NCBI RefSeq assembly: GCF_000024345.1
Contig: NC_013729.1
Location: forward strand, 5,828,001 to 5,892,000
Length of the DNA stretch: 64,000 nt
From: Kribbella flavida DSM 17836
GTDB taxonomy: Bacteria; Actinomycetota; Actinomycetes; Propionibacteriales; Kribbellaceae
Direction of reading: 5' to 3'
Under the pieces are notes generated by a model, which saw nothing but the letters and a program-made list of their open reading frames with translations, was not told where the DNA came from and ran no database searches. A program made the translations under genes and the position numbers. Position 1 is the stretch's first letter. Each line of letters begins with the position of its first letter. Positions 1 through 7,919 of this stretch are shown here, piece after piece.

Positions 1-411
1 TTCGGGCGGCTGTCGGAGCGGATCGCGCGGTTCCTGGGCACCGGGCAGTTCCTGGTCTACATGACCGCGACGATCGTGTTCTGGGTGCTGTGGAACATCT
101 TCGCGCCCGAGCACCTGCGCTGGGACCAGTACCCGTTCATCTTCCTCACGCTAGCGCTCAGCCTGCAGGCCTCGTACGCCGCGCCGCTGATCCTGCTCGC
201 GCAGAACCGGCAGGAGGCCCGGGACCGGGTCCAGTACGAACGCGACCGCGACGTCGACGCCCGCAGCCGGGCCGACATGGAGTTCCTGGCCCGGGAGATG
301 GCCTCGCTGCGGATGTCGGTCGGCGAGGTCGCGACCCGCGACTTCCTGCGCTCGGAACTGCGCTCGCTGCTGGCCGAGCTGGACAAGGACCGCGAGGACG
401 ACCGGGTCTGA
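1..411 (+). CDS. DUF1003 membrane protein, 3' part
   Basis: The reading frame is already open at base 1 and ends at the TGA at 409-411, so the 5' end lies outside the window; the visible part is 136 residues. It opens with a FGRLSERIARFLGTG-type stretch, followed by a first hydrophobic helix, the family signature YPFIFLTLALSLQASYAAPLILLAQNRQ with a second hydrophobic helix, and a charged cytoplasmic tail rich in Arg, Asp and Glu that is likely coiled. This is the usual arrangement of DUF1003 proteins, small two-helix membrane proteins of unknown function. The ATG at 61 is internal, because conserved residues precede it. The next gene starts about 100 bases downstream on the same strand. Confidence 0.85.
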   Translation, partial: FGRLSERIARFLGTGQFLVYMTATIVFWVLWNIFAPEHLRWDQYPFIFLTLALSLQASYAAPLILLAQNRQEARDRVQYERDRDVDARSRADMEFLAREMASLRMSVGEVATRDFLRSELRSLLAELDKDREDDRV

Positions 412-513
412 GCCGCGGGAGCGGCCGGTGGTCCTGGTGAGGTTCGCCTTGCCGGAGCTACGTCACAGTGGACCGTGGTGGGGCGCCTGTGCGTGAGCAC
501 GTAGCCTGTAGCC

Positions 514-1659
514 ATGGCTCCCACTGCTGACCAGGTGACCGCTGCGCTCGGGTCCGTGATGGATCCCGAGATCAAGAAACCGATCACCGAACTGGGCATG
601 GTCGAGTCCGTCGTGGTGCGGACCGACGGCGTCGTGGCGGTGAAGATCCTGCTGACCGTGTCCGGCTGCCCGATGAAGGACACGCTGCGGCGCGACACCA
701 CCGCGGCGGTCAGCGCGCTGGACGGCGTCACCGGGGTCGAGATCGAGCTCGGCGTGATGTCGGCGGAGCAGCGGGCGGCGCTGCAGACCCAGCTGCGCGG
801 CGGGGTGGCCGAGAAGGAGATCCCGTTCTCCCGGCCGGACTCGCTGACCAAGGTGTTCGCGATCGCCTCCGGCAAGGGTGGCGTCGGCAAGTCGTCGGTG
901 ACGGTGAACCTGGCCGTCGCGATGGCCGCCAAGGGCCTGTCGGTCGGCGTGCTCGACGCCGACATCTACGGTCACTCGGTGCCGGCCATGCTCGGTGTCG
1001 CGGACGAGCGGCCGACCGCCGTCGACGACATGATCATGCCGGTGCCCGCGCACGGCGTGAAGGTGATCTCGATCGGCATGCTGAAGCCCAAGCGCGACCA
1101 GGTGGTCGCCTGGCGCGGCCCGATCCTGGACCGTGCGCTGGTGCAGATGCTGGCCGACGTCTACTGGGGCGACCTGGACGTGCTGCTGCTCGACCTGCCG
1201 CCGGGCACCGGCGACATCGCGATCTCGGTCGGCCAGCGGCTGACCACCGCCGAGGTGATCGTGGTGACGACGCCGCAGGAGGCCGCCGCAGAGGTCGCCG
1301 AGCGGGCCGGCACGATGGCCCAGATGGTGCACCAGCGGGTGGCCGGCGTGATCGAGAACATGTCCTTCCTGCCCTGCCCGCACTGCGGTCCCGAGCACCG
1401 GATCGAGATCTTCGGCAGCGGCGGTGGCCAGCGCGTCTCCGAGACCCTGTCCGCCCGGCTGGGCTACCCGATCCCGCTGCTCGGCGAGATCCCGCTCGAC
1501 GAGCGGCTGCGCAGCGGCGGCGACCTCGGCGACCCGCTGGCCGTCACCGACCCGGACACGCCCGCGTCCCGGGTCATCGCCGACATCGCCCAGCGCCTCG
1601 GCGGCCGCCCCCGCGGCCTGCTCGGTCGCCAGCTCGGCCTCTCCCCGGTCGGCCGCTGA
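514..1659 (+). CDS. mrp: Mrp/NBP35-family Fe-S carrier P-loop ATPase
   Basis: The 381-residue protein has an N-terminal MIP18/DUF59 domain (about residues 5-85, with the SGCPMKD motif) followed by a deviant Walker A P-loop NTPase domain, GKGGVGKS at about 120-127. The C288-P-H-C291 pair is the CxxC that holds a bridging Fe-S cluster in the ApbC/Mrp/Ind1 family. Such proteins bind Fe-S clusters and pass them to apoproteins in the cytosol. Length and domain order are normal for actinobacterial Mrp. The ATG at 514 gives the expected N-terminus, although no strong Shine-Dalgarno is obvious. It stands alone between the DUF1003 gene and a broken acetyltransferase gene. Confidence 0.93.
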   Translation: MAPTADQVTAALGSVMDPEIKKPITELGMVESVVVRTDGVVAVKILLTVSGCPMKDTLRRDTTAAVSALDGVTGVEIELGVMSAEQRAALQTQLRGGVAEKEIPFSRPDSLTKVFAIASGKGGVGKSSVTVNLAVAMAAKGLSVGVLDADIYGHSVPAMLGVADERPTAVDDMIMPVPAHGVKVISIGMLKPKRDQVVAWRGPILDRALVQMLADVYWGDLDVLLLDLPPGTGDIAISVGQRLTTAEVIVVTTPQEAAAEVAERAGTMAQMVHQRVAGVIENMSFLPCPHCGPEHRIEIFGSGGGQRVSETLSARLGYPIPLLGEIPLDERLRSGGDLGDPLAVTDPDTPASRVIADIAQRLGGRPRGLLGRQLGLSPVGR

Positions 1660-1741
1660 CCTTCTCGGCGCCTCCGGGCACGGTCGTCGGCCGCTGACGT
1701 GCTGAGCGGCCGGTGTGCTGCCTGGTGATTGACTGGGGACC

Positions 1742-2835
1742 GTGCCGATCCCTGCCGAGACGCCGGTCCTGACCGACGGCGTGGTGACGCTGCGCGCGCC
1801 ACGCCCCGACGACCTGCCGGGCGCGATCGCACGGGCCGAGCAGGAGCCCGGCGGGAGCTTCGGCACCGAGGACATCACCCGGTGGATCGGCTTCGGAATC
1901 GCCGAGGCGTGGACCGCCCGGTCCCAGCTCGTCTTCGTGATCGAGTACCAGGGCCGGTACGCCGGTTCGGTCGGTCTCCGGCCGGACCACCGCGGCAGTG
2001 CCTCGATCCACTTCGGGCTGTCCCGCTGGGCACGCGGAGCCGGTGTCGCCGCTCGCGTGGTGCGGTTGGTACTGGACTTCGGTTTCGGCACCTGCGGCTT
2101 CCCCGTCGTGCACTGGTGGGCGTCGGTCGGGAACTGGCCGTCCCGCCGGGTCGCGTGGGCGACCGGCTTCCAGTTCGGTCCCACCATGCCCTCGGCGGCC
2201 GGCTCGGCGCTCGACGAGTGGACCGGGTGGATCACGCCGGCCGACGAACGGCGGCCCCGGCACTCCTGGTTCGAGAATCCGGTCCTCGAGACACCCCGGC
2301 TCCGGCTGCGGACATGGCGGGACGACGAGCTCGCGCGGATCACCGCCGCCCGGACGAACCCGGCGACCGGGCACTTCCTGCCGTTCATCCCGCAGCCGTT
2401 CACCACGGGGCATGCCCGGTTCTGGCTGCACGACATGGCCGAGCAGGCCGCCGCCGGCCGGCGCTACAACTGGTGCGTCGCCGACCGGGACACCGACCTC
2501 GGGCTCGGCAATCTGACGCTGTTCGGCCTCGATCAGAAGGCGGGCAGCATCGGCGAGCTCGGGTTCTGGGTGCATCCCGAGGCGCAGGGGCGGGGTGTGA
2601 TCGTCGAGGCGGTCCGACGGGTGGCCGCGTGGTTCTTCAGCTCAGCGGCCGACGGCGGAAGAGACGGCCACAAGCTGCTGATCCGGACCGCGGCGACCAA
2701 CAGCGCCGCGCGCAAGGTCGCGGAGCGCAGCGACTTCCAGCACGTGGGCACCGATCGCAGGCGTTCGCGCTCGGCGACGGCAGCACGGACGACCAGGTGC
2801 TCTACGACCTGCTGGCAACGGACCCACCCGGCTGA
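1742..2835 (+). pseudogene. tandem GNAT N-acetyltransferase, frameshifted near the 3' end
   Basis: From the GTG at 1742 the frame encodes two GNAT-type halves (about residues 10-170 and 180-335). The second has a recognisable acetyl-CoA loop region, FWVHPEAQGRGVIVEAV. The protein looks normal to the residues FQHVGTD near base 2755. After that the same frame gives Arg/Ser/Thr-rich nonsense up to a stop at 2962, while the +1-offset frame continues sensibly (AFALGDGSTDDQVLYDLLAT) to a TGA at 2833-2835. One base appears to be missing at about 2756-2758. Either the gene carries a late frameshift or the assembly has an indel. The substrate is unknown. The two genes downstream are damaged as well. 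Confidence 0.7.
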
Positions 2836-3187
2836 GGATCGCATCGCGGAGCGCGATTGGGCAGTTGCGGAAGGTGGCGGAACTCTTGACGCGCGCGGTG
2901 ACGGTCGGATATCTCTTGGCGACAACGATGTCACACCGCCCGTGACAGCGCCGCTCTGCTGACTGCAAGCATCCCCGCCCGTCGGACGCCGCCCGCCGCC
3001 CTGGACGACGTACGCCGTGCGGGGTGCCCTTGCGGGCGGGACACACCGTGGCGACGGACAGCTTCGCCACCGCGCCGTGTCCGCTGCCGGCGGGCAACAA
3101 GCCGGTTAGCGTGACGTCACCGAAGAACCGTGACCTGCGGATCTTCCCCCCGGCCACCGGTTGATCCCGAACCGCCGAAGGAGACCC
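2836..3187 (+). other. intergenic stretch without a convincing gene
   Basis: These 352 bases separate the true end of the GNAT frame from the cyclophilin start. The only open frames are the shifted GNAT tail (to 2962) and an arginine-rich antisense frame with no family resemblance. A Shine-Dalgarno, GAAGGAGA, sits just before the ATG at 3188. I see no RNA gene or clear terminator here. Confidence 0.5.
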
Positions 3188-3963
3188 ATGAAGAGAGCCA
3201 CCAGCGTCATCGCCTGTGCCGCCGTGAGCGTCGCCGGGCTGCTCGCGTCCACCGGGACCGCCTTGGCCGTCAGTCCTGGCGCCGCACCGGCTGGGCCGAC
3301 CGCCGCAGCGGAGGCACCGGCTTCGAGCACTGGCACTACCACGGGCCCTGCAAGTACACCGCGACGCCCGACGAGCCGGCGGCGCGCCCGGTCTCCCTGC
3401 CGCCGGACCCGACGCCGACGCCCTCGAAGGGCGTCGTCCGGGTACTGCTGGCCACCAACCAGGGCCCGATGCTGCTCACCCTGGACCGCGCCAAGGCGCC
3501 GTGCACCGTGCAGAGCTTCCTGCACCTCGCGAAGAGCCGGTTCTACAACTTCACGACCTGCCACCGGCTCACGCTCTACCCCACGCTCAAGGTGCTCCAG
3601 TGCGGCGACCCGAGCGGCACCGGCGCCGGCGGTCCGGGCTACCGCTACAAGGACGAACTGCCGGTCGGCCTCCCCTCCTGGCCGGACGACCCCACCGGCG
3701 AGCGCAAGGTCTACGCCCGCGGCACGCTGGCGATGGCCAACGCCGGCCCCGACACCAACGGCAGCCAGTTCTTCCTCACCTACGGCGACTCCCGCCTCCG
3801 CCCGCACTACACCATCTTCGGCACCATCGACCGCCTCGGCCTGAAAACCCTCGACAAGATCGCCGCCGCCGGCATCGTGCCCACCCCCGGCGTGCCCGAC
3901 CCGGTCGACGGCACCCCCAACCGCACCACCAACATCCTCATCGCCCAACGCCTGGGCTTCTGA
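3188..3963 (+). pseudogene. exported cyclophilin-type peptidyl-prolyl isomerase, frameshifted
   Basis: A good ribosome site (GAAGGAGA, 3-base gap) precedes ATG 3188, which opens a classical signal peptide (MKRATSVIACAAVSVAGLLA, ending near ALA) and a Pro/Ala/Thr-rich linker. The catalytic domain is in the -1 frame. It starts around CKYTATPDEPAA (base 3349 on) and carries the cyclophilin hallmarks CHRL, QCGDPSGTGAGGPGY and MANAGPDTNGSQFFL before the TGA at 3961-3963. The switch must fall between about 3270 and 3350, most likely at 3343-3351 where both frames still read plausibly. The intact family is a secreted actinobacterial foldase acting outside the membrane. Without correction the export signal and enzyme are not joined, so this is either a broken gene or a one-base sequence error. 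Confidence 0.75.
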
Positions 3964-3970
3964 CCCCGCG

Positions 3971-4000
3971 GGGCCGGGGATACCGAGGGATCTCCGGCCC
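3971..4000. terminator. hairpin between convergent genes
   Basis: GGCCGGGGAT at 3972-3981 pairs with ATCTCCGGCC at 3990-3999 (10 bp, one G-U, 8-base loop). It lies just after the cyclophilin stop and before the end of the convergent PhzF remnant. There is no T-run, so terminator function is inferred from stem and position. Confidence 0.45.
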
Positions 4001-4020
4001 GGTGAGGCGAAGCTCGGTGC

Positions 4021-4438
4021 TCAGCCGAGTACGACGCGCCCGCCCAGCCCGTCGGCGACCGACGACACCCGGCGAGGGCGCGTCGGCGGCGACCACTCGG
4101 CCGGGGCGGACAACCACTCGAGGCCGTCGTCGTTCCAGACCGGGACCTCGCCGGCGGCGGTGAGGAAGGTGGTCGGCGTGAGACCTGCCGCGCGCAGTAC
4201 GGCGGCTGCGCCGAGCAGCGGGTGACCGGCGAAGCGGCGTTCGAGCTTGCGGTTGAGGATGCGGACCGTACGCCGATCGCCCGCGACAAAAACCGTGGCG
4301 GGCTCAGCGGCCGACGAGGCAAAAGCGCTGCCGTTCGGCCGTCGGCGGCAGGTCGTCGCCGAGCACCACCGCGACCTCGTTGCCGTGCGCGCCGTCGGCG
4401 GCGACGAAGACCCGGGCAACGAGGCGCGGCCTGCTCAG
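4021..4438 (-). pseudogene. PhzF-family isomerase remnant (frameshift plus probable internal deletion)
   Basis: Reading from about 4438, one frame gives RLVARVFVAADGAHGNEVAVVLGDD...ERQRF, which resembles the N-terminus of PhzF-like epimerases/isomerases. The similarity then moves to another frame (TVFVAGDRRTVRILN, FAGHPLLGAAAVLRAAG, LTAAGEVPVW) up to the stop at 4021. The change of frame falls at a run of four A's on the plus strand (4321-4324), where three would keep one frame. The remnant is about 139 codons, roughly half of a normal PhzF of 260-290. Its end (VADGLGGRVVLG) looks like the normal C-terminus joined directly to mid-protein sequence, suggesting loss of most of the second half. 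The only possible start for the first frame is a CTG overlapping the NUDIX stop. I treat it as a decayed gene. Confidence 0.6.
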
Positions 4439-5127
4439 CGGTCCTTGGCGGGCCAGGGCGAGTCCGCGGGGCGAAGGGCTTCGAAGCCTTCGCCGTTGAG
4501 CGCGGTCCAGGCGGCCAGGGCCCCCATCACCAGGATGGGGTTGTGCAGGTCGCCGGACAGCACCGCCTTGACGACGTCCTCGAGCGGGGCCCAGACGGTC
4601 TCCATGTCGGCTTCCTCGTGCAGCCGGTCGTACGACTCGTCGGCGGCCGACAGGTCGCGGGCCAGGAAGATCCGGACCGCCTCGTTGGTCAGACCGGGTG
4701 AGGTGAAGGCGTCGACCAGGACGCGCCAGTCGGCGGCCTTCGTGGCGGCCTCCTCCCAGAGCTCGCGCTCGGCGCCGAGCCGGTACGCCTCACCCTGGAC
4801 GTCGAGCAGGCCCGCGGGTGGTTCGAGCAGCCGGTAGCCGACCGGGTGCCGGTACTGGCGGACGAGCAGCATCCGGTGGTTCTCGTCGAGCGCGACGACG
4901 CCGACCGCGCCCGGGTGGACGACGACGTCGCGGACGAACGGCTCACCGCCCGCCGGCGGCACCACCTGGTCCCGGCGGACCGAGATCACCCGGCCGGTCT
5001 CGTGCACGACCTCCGAGGAGCTGACCTGCCAGGACGCCTGCGCGTCGGCCAGGCCGGCCCCGAACCGCAGCTCGACGTCCTCGGCCCCGACCGACGATCC
5101 CGTGGAACCGGCCGGCGAGTCGCTCAT
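4435..5127 (-). CDS. NUDIX hydrolase, ADP-ribose pyrophosphatase-like
   Basis: The protein has 230 residues. ATG 5127 overlaps the pyrG stop as ATGA, so translation is probably coupled. After an N-terminal beta subdomain (residues about 20-80) comes the NUDIX region: LEPPAGLLDVQGE, then RELWEE. These supply the acidic residues that bind the catalytic metal in ADP-sugar pyrophosphatases, which cleave ADP-ribose to AMP and ribose-5-phosphate. The normally conserved Gly that follows REUXEEX is Ala here (EEAAT). The family commonly sits next to pyrG in actinobacteria (Rv1700 beside Rv1699 in M. tuberculosis). The substrate is inferred from the family. Confidence 0.88.
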   Translation of the reverse strand: MSDSPAGSTGSSVGAEDVELRFGAGLADAQASWQVSSSEVVHETGRVISVRRDQVVPPAGGEPFVRDVVVHPGAVGVVALDENHRMLLVRQYRHPVGYRLLEPPAGLLDVQGEAYRLGAERELWEEAATKAADWRVLVDAFTSPGLTNEAVRIFLARDLSAADESYDRLHEEADMETVWAPLEDVVKAVLSGDLHNPILVMGALAAWTALNGEGFEALRPADSPWPAKDR

Positions 5128-6872
5128 CGCGCCTTCGCCTTGGCCGCGCCCGCCTTGACCGGCTCCTTCGCCGAGTCCTGGCCGGCGGCGGCACCCGACG
5201 AGGGCACCTCCTCGACCGGCAGCCGCGACTCCCGCTGACGGACCAGCGCGGCCGCGATCAGCCCGGAGAACAGCGGGTGCGGCTTGGTCGGCCGCGACCG
5301 CAGCTCGGGGTGCGCCTGGGTGGCGACGAAGAACGGGTGCAGCGACTTGTCCAGCTCGATGAACTCGACCAGCTCGTTGTCCGGCGACAGCCCGCTGAAC
5401 ACCAGCCCGGCGGTCTCCAGCTTGTCCCGGTAGGCGTTGTTCACCTCGTAGCGGTGCCGGTGCCGCTCCTGCACCGACGGCGCGCCGTACAGGTCGCGCA
5501 CGATCGAACCGTCGGCCAGGTTCGCCGGGTAGAGACCGAGCCGCATGGTGCCGCCGAGGTCGCCGGAGCCGGAGACGATGTGCTTCTGCTCCTCCATCGT
5601 GGCCACCACCGGCTGCTGCGCGTCGGGATCGAACTCGCTCGAGTTCGCCTCCACCAGACCGGCCAGGTCGCGGGCCACCTCGATCACCATGCACTGCAGG
5701 CCGAGGCAGAGCCCGAGGATCGGGATGCCGGCCTCCCGGGCGAACCGGATCGCGCCGATCTTGCCCTCGATCCCGCGTACCCCGAAGCCGCCCGGGATGC
5801 AGACCGCGTCCACGTCGCCGAGCAGCTTGGCCGCCGCCTCCGGGGTCGCGCACTCGTCGGAGGCGATCCAGCGCAGCGAGACCTTCGCGTCGTTGTCGAA
5901 CCCGCCCGCACGCAGTGCCTCGGCGACCGACAGGTACGCGTCCGGCAGGTCGATGTACTTGCCGACCAGGGCCACCGTGACCTGGTCCTTCGGCTGGTGC
6001 ACGACCCGGAGCAGCTCGTCCCAGCGGGTCCAGTCGACGTCGCGGAACGGCAGGTTCAGCCGGCGGACGACGTACGCGTCGAGGCCCTCGGCGTGCACCA
6101 CCTTCGGGATGTCGTAGATGCTCGGCGCGTCCACGGCGGCGACGACGGCCTCCACGTCCACGTCGCACATCAGGGAGATCTTGCGCTTGACGTTCTCCGG
6201 GATCGGCCGGTCGGCGCGGCAGACGATCGCGTCAGGCTGGATACCGATCGAGCGCAGCGCGGCCACCGAGTGCTGGGTCGGCTTGGTCTTCAGCTCACCG
6301 CTGGGCGCCATGTACGGCACCAGCGAGATGTGCAGGAAGAACACGTTGTCGCGGCCGACGTCGTGCCGGACCTGCCGGGCCGCCTCGAGGAACGGCAGCG
6401 ACTCGATGTCGCCGACGGTGCCGCCGATCTCGTGCAGCACCACGTCCACGTCCGGACCGGCCATCGCCAGCATCCGGTCCTTGATCTCGTTGGTGATGTG
6501 CGGGATCACCTGGACGGTGTCGCCCAGGTACTCGCCGCGGCGTTCCTTCGCGATCACCGACGAGTAGATCTGGCCGGTGGTGACGTTGGCGACCTGGGAG
6601 AGGTCCCGGTCGAGGAAGCGCTCGTAGTGCCCGATGTCCAGGTCGGTCTCGGCGCCGTCGTTGGTGACGAACACCTCGCCGTGCTGGAACGGGTTCATCG
6701 TGCCGGGATCCACGTTGAGGTACGGATCCAGCTTCTGCATGGTGACCCGGATGCCCCGCGCCGTCAGCAGACTGCCGAGGCTGGATGCCGTCAGCCCCTT
6801 GCCGAGACTGGAGGCAACGCCACCGGTGACGAATACGTGCTTGGTCTGCTGGGAATTCGAAGCCCTGTCCAC
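5124..6872 (-). CDS. pyrG: CTP synthase
   Basis: This 582-residue enzyme makes CTP from UTP, ATP and glutamine in the cytosol. The N-terminal synthetase domain opens with the typical HVFVTGGVASSLGKGLTASS nucleotide loop. The C-terminal class I glutaminase carries the nucleophile Cys389 in GLCLGLQC and the His521/Glu523 pair in QAHPEL. A short tail rich in Ala and Lys follows. The start at ATG 6872 gives the family's N-terminus. It lies 21 bases downstream of the glycosyltransferase gene and overlaps the NUDIX gene by 4 bases, so it is probably the penultimate gene of a transcript coming from steA. Confidence 0.97.
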   Translation of the reverse strand: MDRASNSQQTKHVFVTGGVASSLGKGLTASSLGSLLTARGIRVTMQKLDPYLNVDPGTMNPFQHGEVFVTNDGAETDLDIGHYERFLDRDLSQVANVTTGQIYSSVIAKERRGEYLGDTVQVIPHITNEIKDRMLAMAGPDVDVVLHEIGGTVGDIESLPFLEAARQVRHDVGRDNVFFLHISLVPYMAPSGELKTKPTQHSVAALRSIGIQPDAIVCRADRPIPENVKRKISLMCDVDVEAVVAAVDAPSIYDIPKVVHAEGLDAYVVRRLNLPFRDVDWTRWDELLRVVHQPKDQVTVALVGKYIDLPDAYLSVAEALRAGGFDNDAKVSLRWIASDECATPEAAAKLLGDVDAVCIPGGFGVRGIEGKIGAIRFAREAGIPILGLCLGLQCMVIEVARDLAGLVEANSSEFDPDAQQPVVATMEEQKHIVSGSGDLGGTMRLGLYPANLADGSIVRDLYGAPSVQERHRHRYEVNNAYRDKLETAGLVFSGLSPDNELVEFIELDKSLHPFFVATQAHPELRSRPTKPHPLFSGLIAAALVRQRESRLPVEEVPSSGAAAGQDSAKEPVKAGAAKAKAR

Positions 6873-6893
6873 GGGCCTCCAGCCTACCGCTTG

Positions 6894-7919
6894 TCAAGCG
6901 GTGGTCGCGACGAGACCCCCGTAGATGTCCAGCAGATTCTTCGCCACCGCGTCCTCGTCCGGCCACCCGGCGGCCAGCTGCAAGCCTTCCGCGCGCAGGG
7001 CGGCGGCCGTTTCCGGACCGGACAGAATTTTCCGTACGCCGTCCGCGAGCCCGCGCGTGTCGCCGGGAAAAGCCAGGATCGCGGCGTCCCCCACCAGCTC
7101 CGGTACGCCGCCGACTGCCGTCGCCACCACCGGTACGCCGGCCTGCAGCGCCTCCTGCAGCACCAGGGCCCGCGCCTCCCAGTGGGACGTCAGCAGGAAC
7201 ACGTCAGCGGCGCTCAGCAGGTCCGCAACGTCCTTCCGGTGGCCCAGCAGCCGGACCGGGAGACTTTCGGCGTCGATCCGCGCCTGCAGGTTGTCCCGCA
7301 GCGGGCCATCGCCCACCACAGCGAACACCACGCCCGGATCGGTCGTCGCCACCTCGGCAGCGACGGACAGTAGCGACGGGTAGTCCTTCTGCGGCGCCAG
7401 ACGGCCGACACTGAGCACGAGCGGCGCGTCCCCGATCCCCAGTTCCTCGCGTACGGCGGCGGACGGCGTACGGACTGCCGGCATGGCAGGGGCTGCGACG
7501 GGCGCCAGGCGCGCCTGACGGGCTCCGAGTCGTCTGGCCAGCTCCACCAGGTCGGAGGACGCTCCCAGCGTCAGATCGGCACCTCGGGCCACCAGGCGCT
7601 GTCCCAGCCGCATGACGAGGCCGCGCGCTCCGGTGGCGATCACCGCGTTGTGCCAGGTGACCACCAGGGGTCGGAGGTGCGAACGGTCGCGCAGTGCAGC
7701 CATGCCCGCCCGGTAGCCGTGCGCGTGCACCACGTCGGTACCGCGGAGGCCGACCGTTTGCGCGACCACAGTGGCCGCGCCGAAGTCGAAGTGGTCGGTC
7801 GTGCCGGGTGGGGCGCACACGACGACCTCGTGGCCGGCGGCCAGGTAGCGCGGCACCAGCGAGGCGACGTGCTGCCCGATCCCGCCGCGCGACTCCGCCA
7901 GGAGCAGGCCGATCCTCAT
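6894..7919 (-). CDS. GT4-family glycosyltransferase
   Basis: The protein has 341 residues with a GT-B fold. The N-terminus MRIGLLLAESRGGIGQHV has the Gly-rich acceptor-side loop, and the C-terminal half has the glycosyltransferases group 1 signature: LVLSVGRLAPQKDY, FAVVGDGPLRDNL, then LTSHWEARALVLQEALQAGVPVVATAVGGVPELV. It transfers a sugar from an activated donor to an unknown acceptor. ATG 7919 overlaps the murJ stop by 4 bases, so co-translation with the lipid II flippase is likely and an envelope glycan acceptor is a reasonable inference. No signal or membrane helix is seen. Confidence 0.88.
   Translation of the reverse strand: MRIGLLLAESRGGIGQHVASLVPRYLAAGHEVVVCAPPGTTDHFDFGAATVVAQTVGLRGTDVVHAHGYRAGMAALRDRSHLRPLVVTWHNAVIATGARGLVMRLGQRLVARGADLTLGASSDLVELARRLGARQARLAPVAAPAMPAVRTPSAAVREELGIGDAPLVLSVGRLAPQKDYPSLLSVAAEVATTDPGVVFAVVGDGPLRDNLQARIDAESLPVRLLGHRKDVADLLSAADVFLLTSHWEARALVLQEALQAGVPVVATAVGGVPELVGDAAILAFPGDTRGLADGVRKILSGPETAAALRAEGLQLAAGWPDEDAVAKNLLDIYGGLVATTA

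Noticed and set aside
2750..2765. Programmed frameshift in the GNAT gene
   Set aside because: No slippery heptamer or downstream structure; a plain indel explains it better.
2642..3157. 171-residue minus-strand frame over the GNAT end and intergenic DNA
   Set aside because: Arg/Gly-rich, no motif, no ribosome site, overlaps coding sequence on the other strand.
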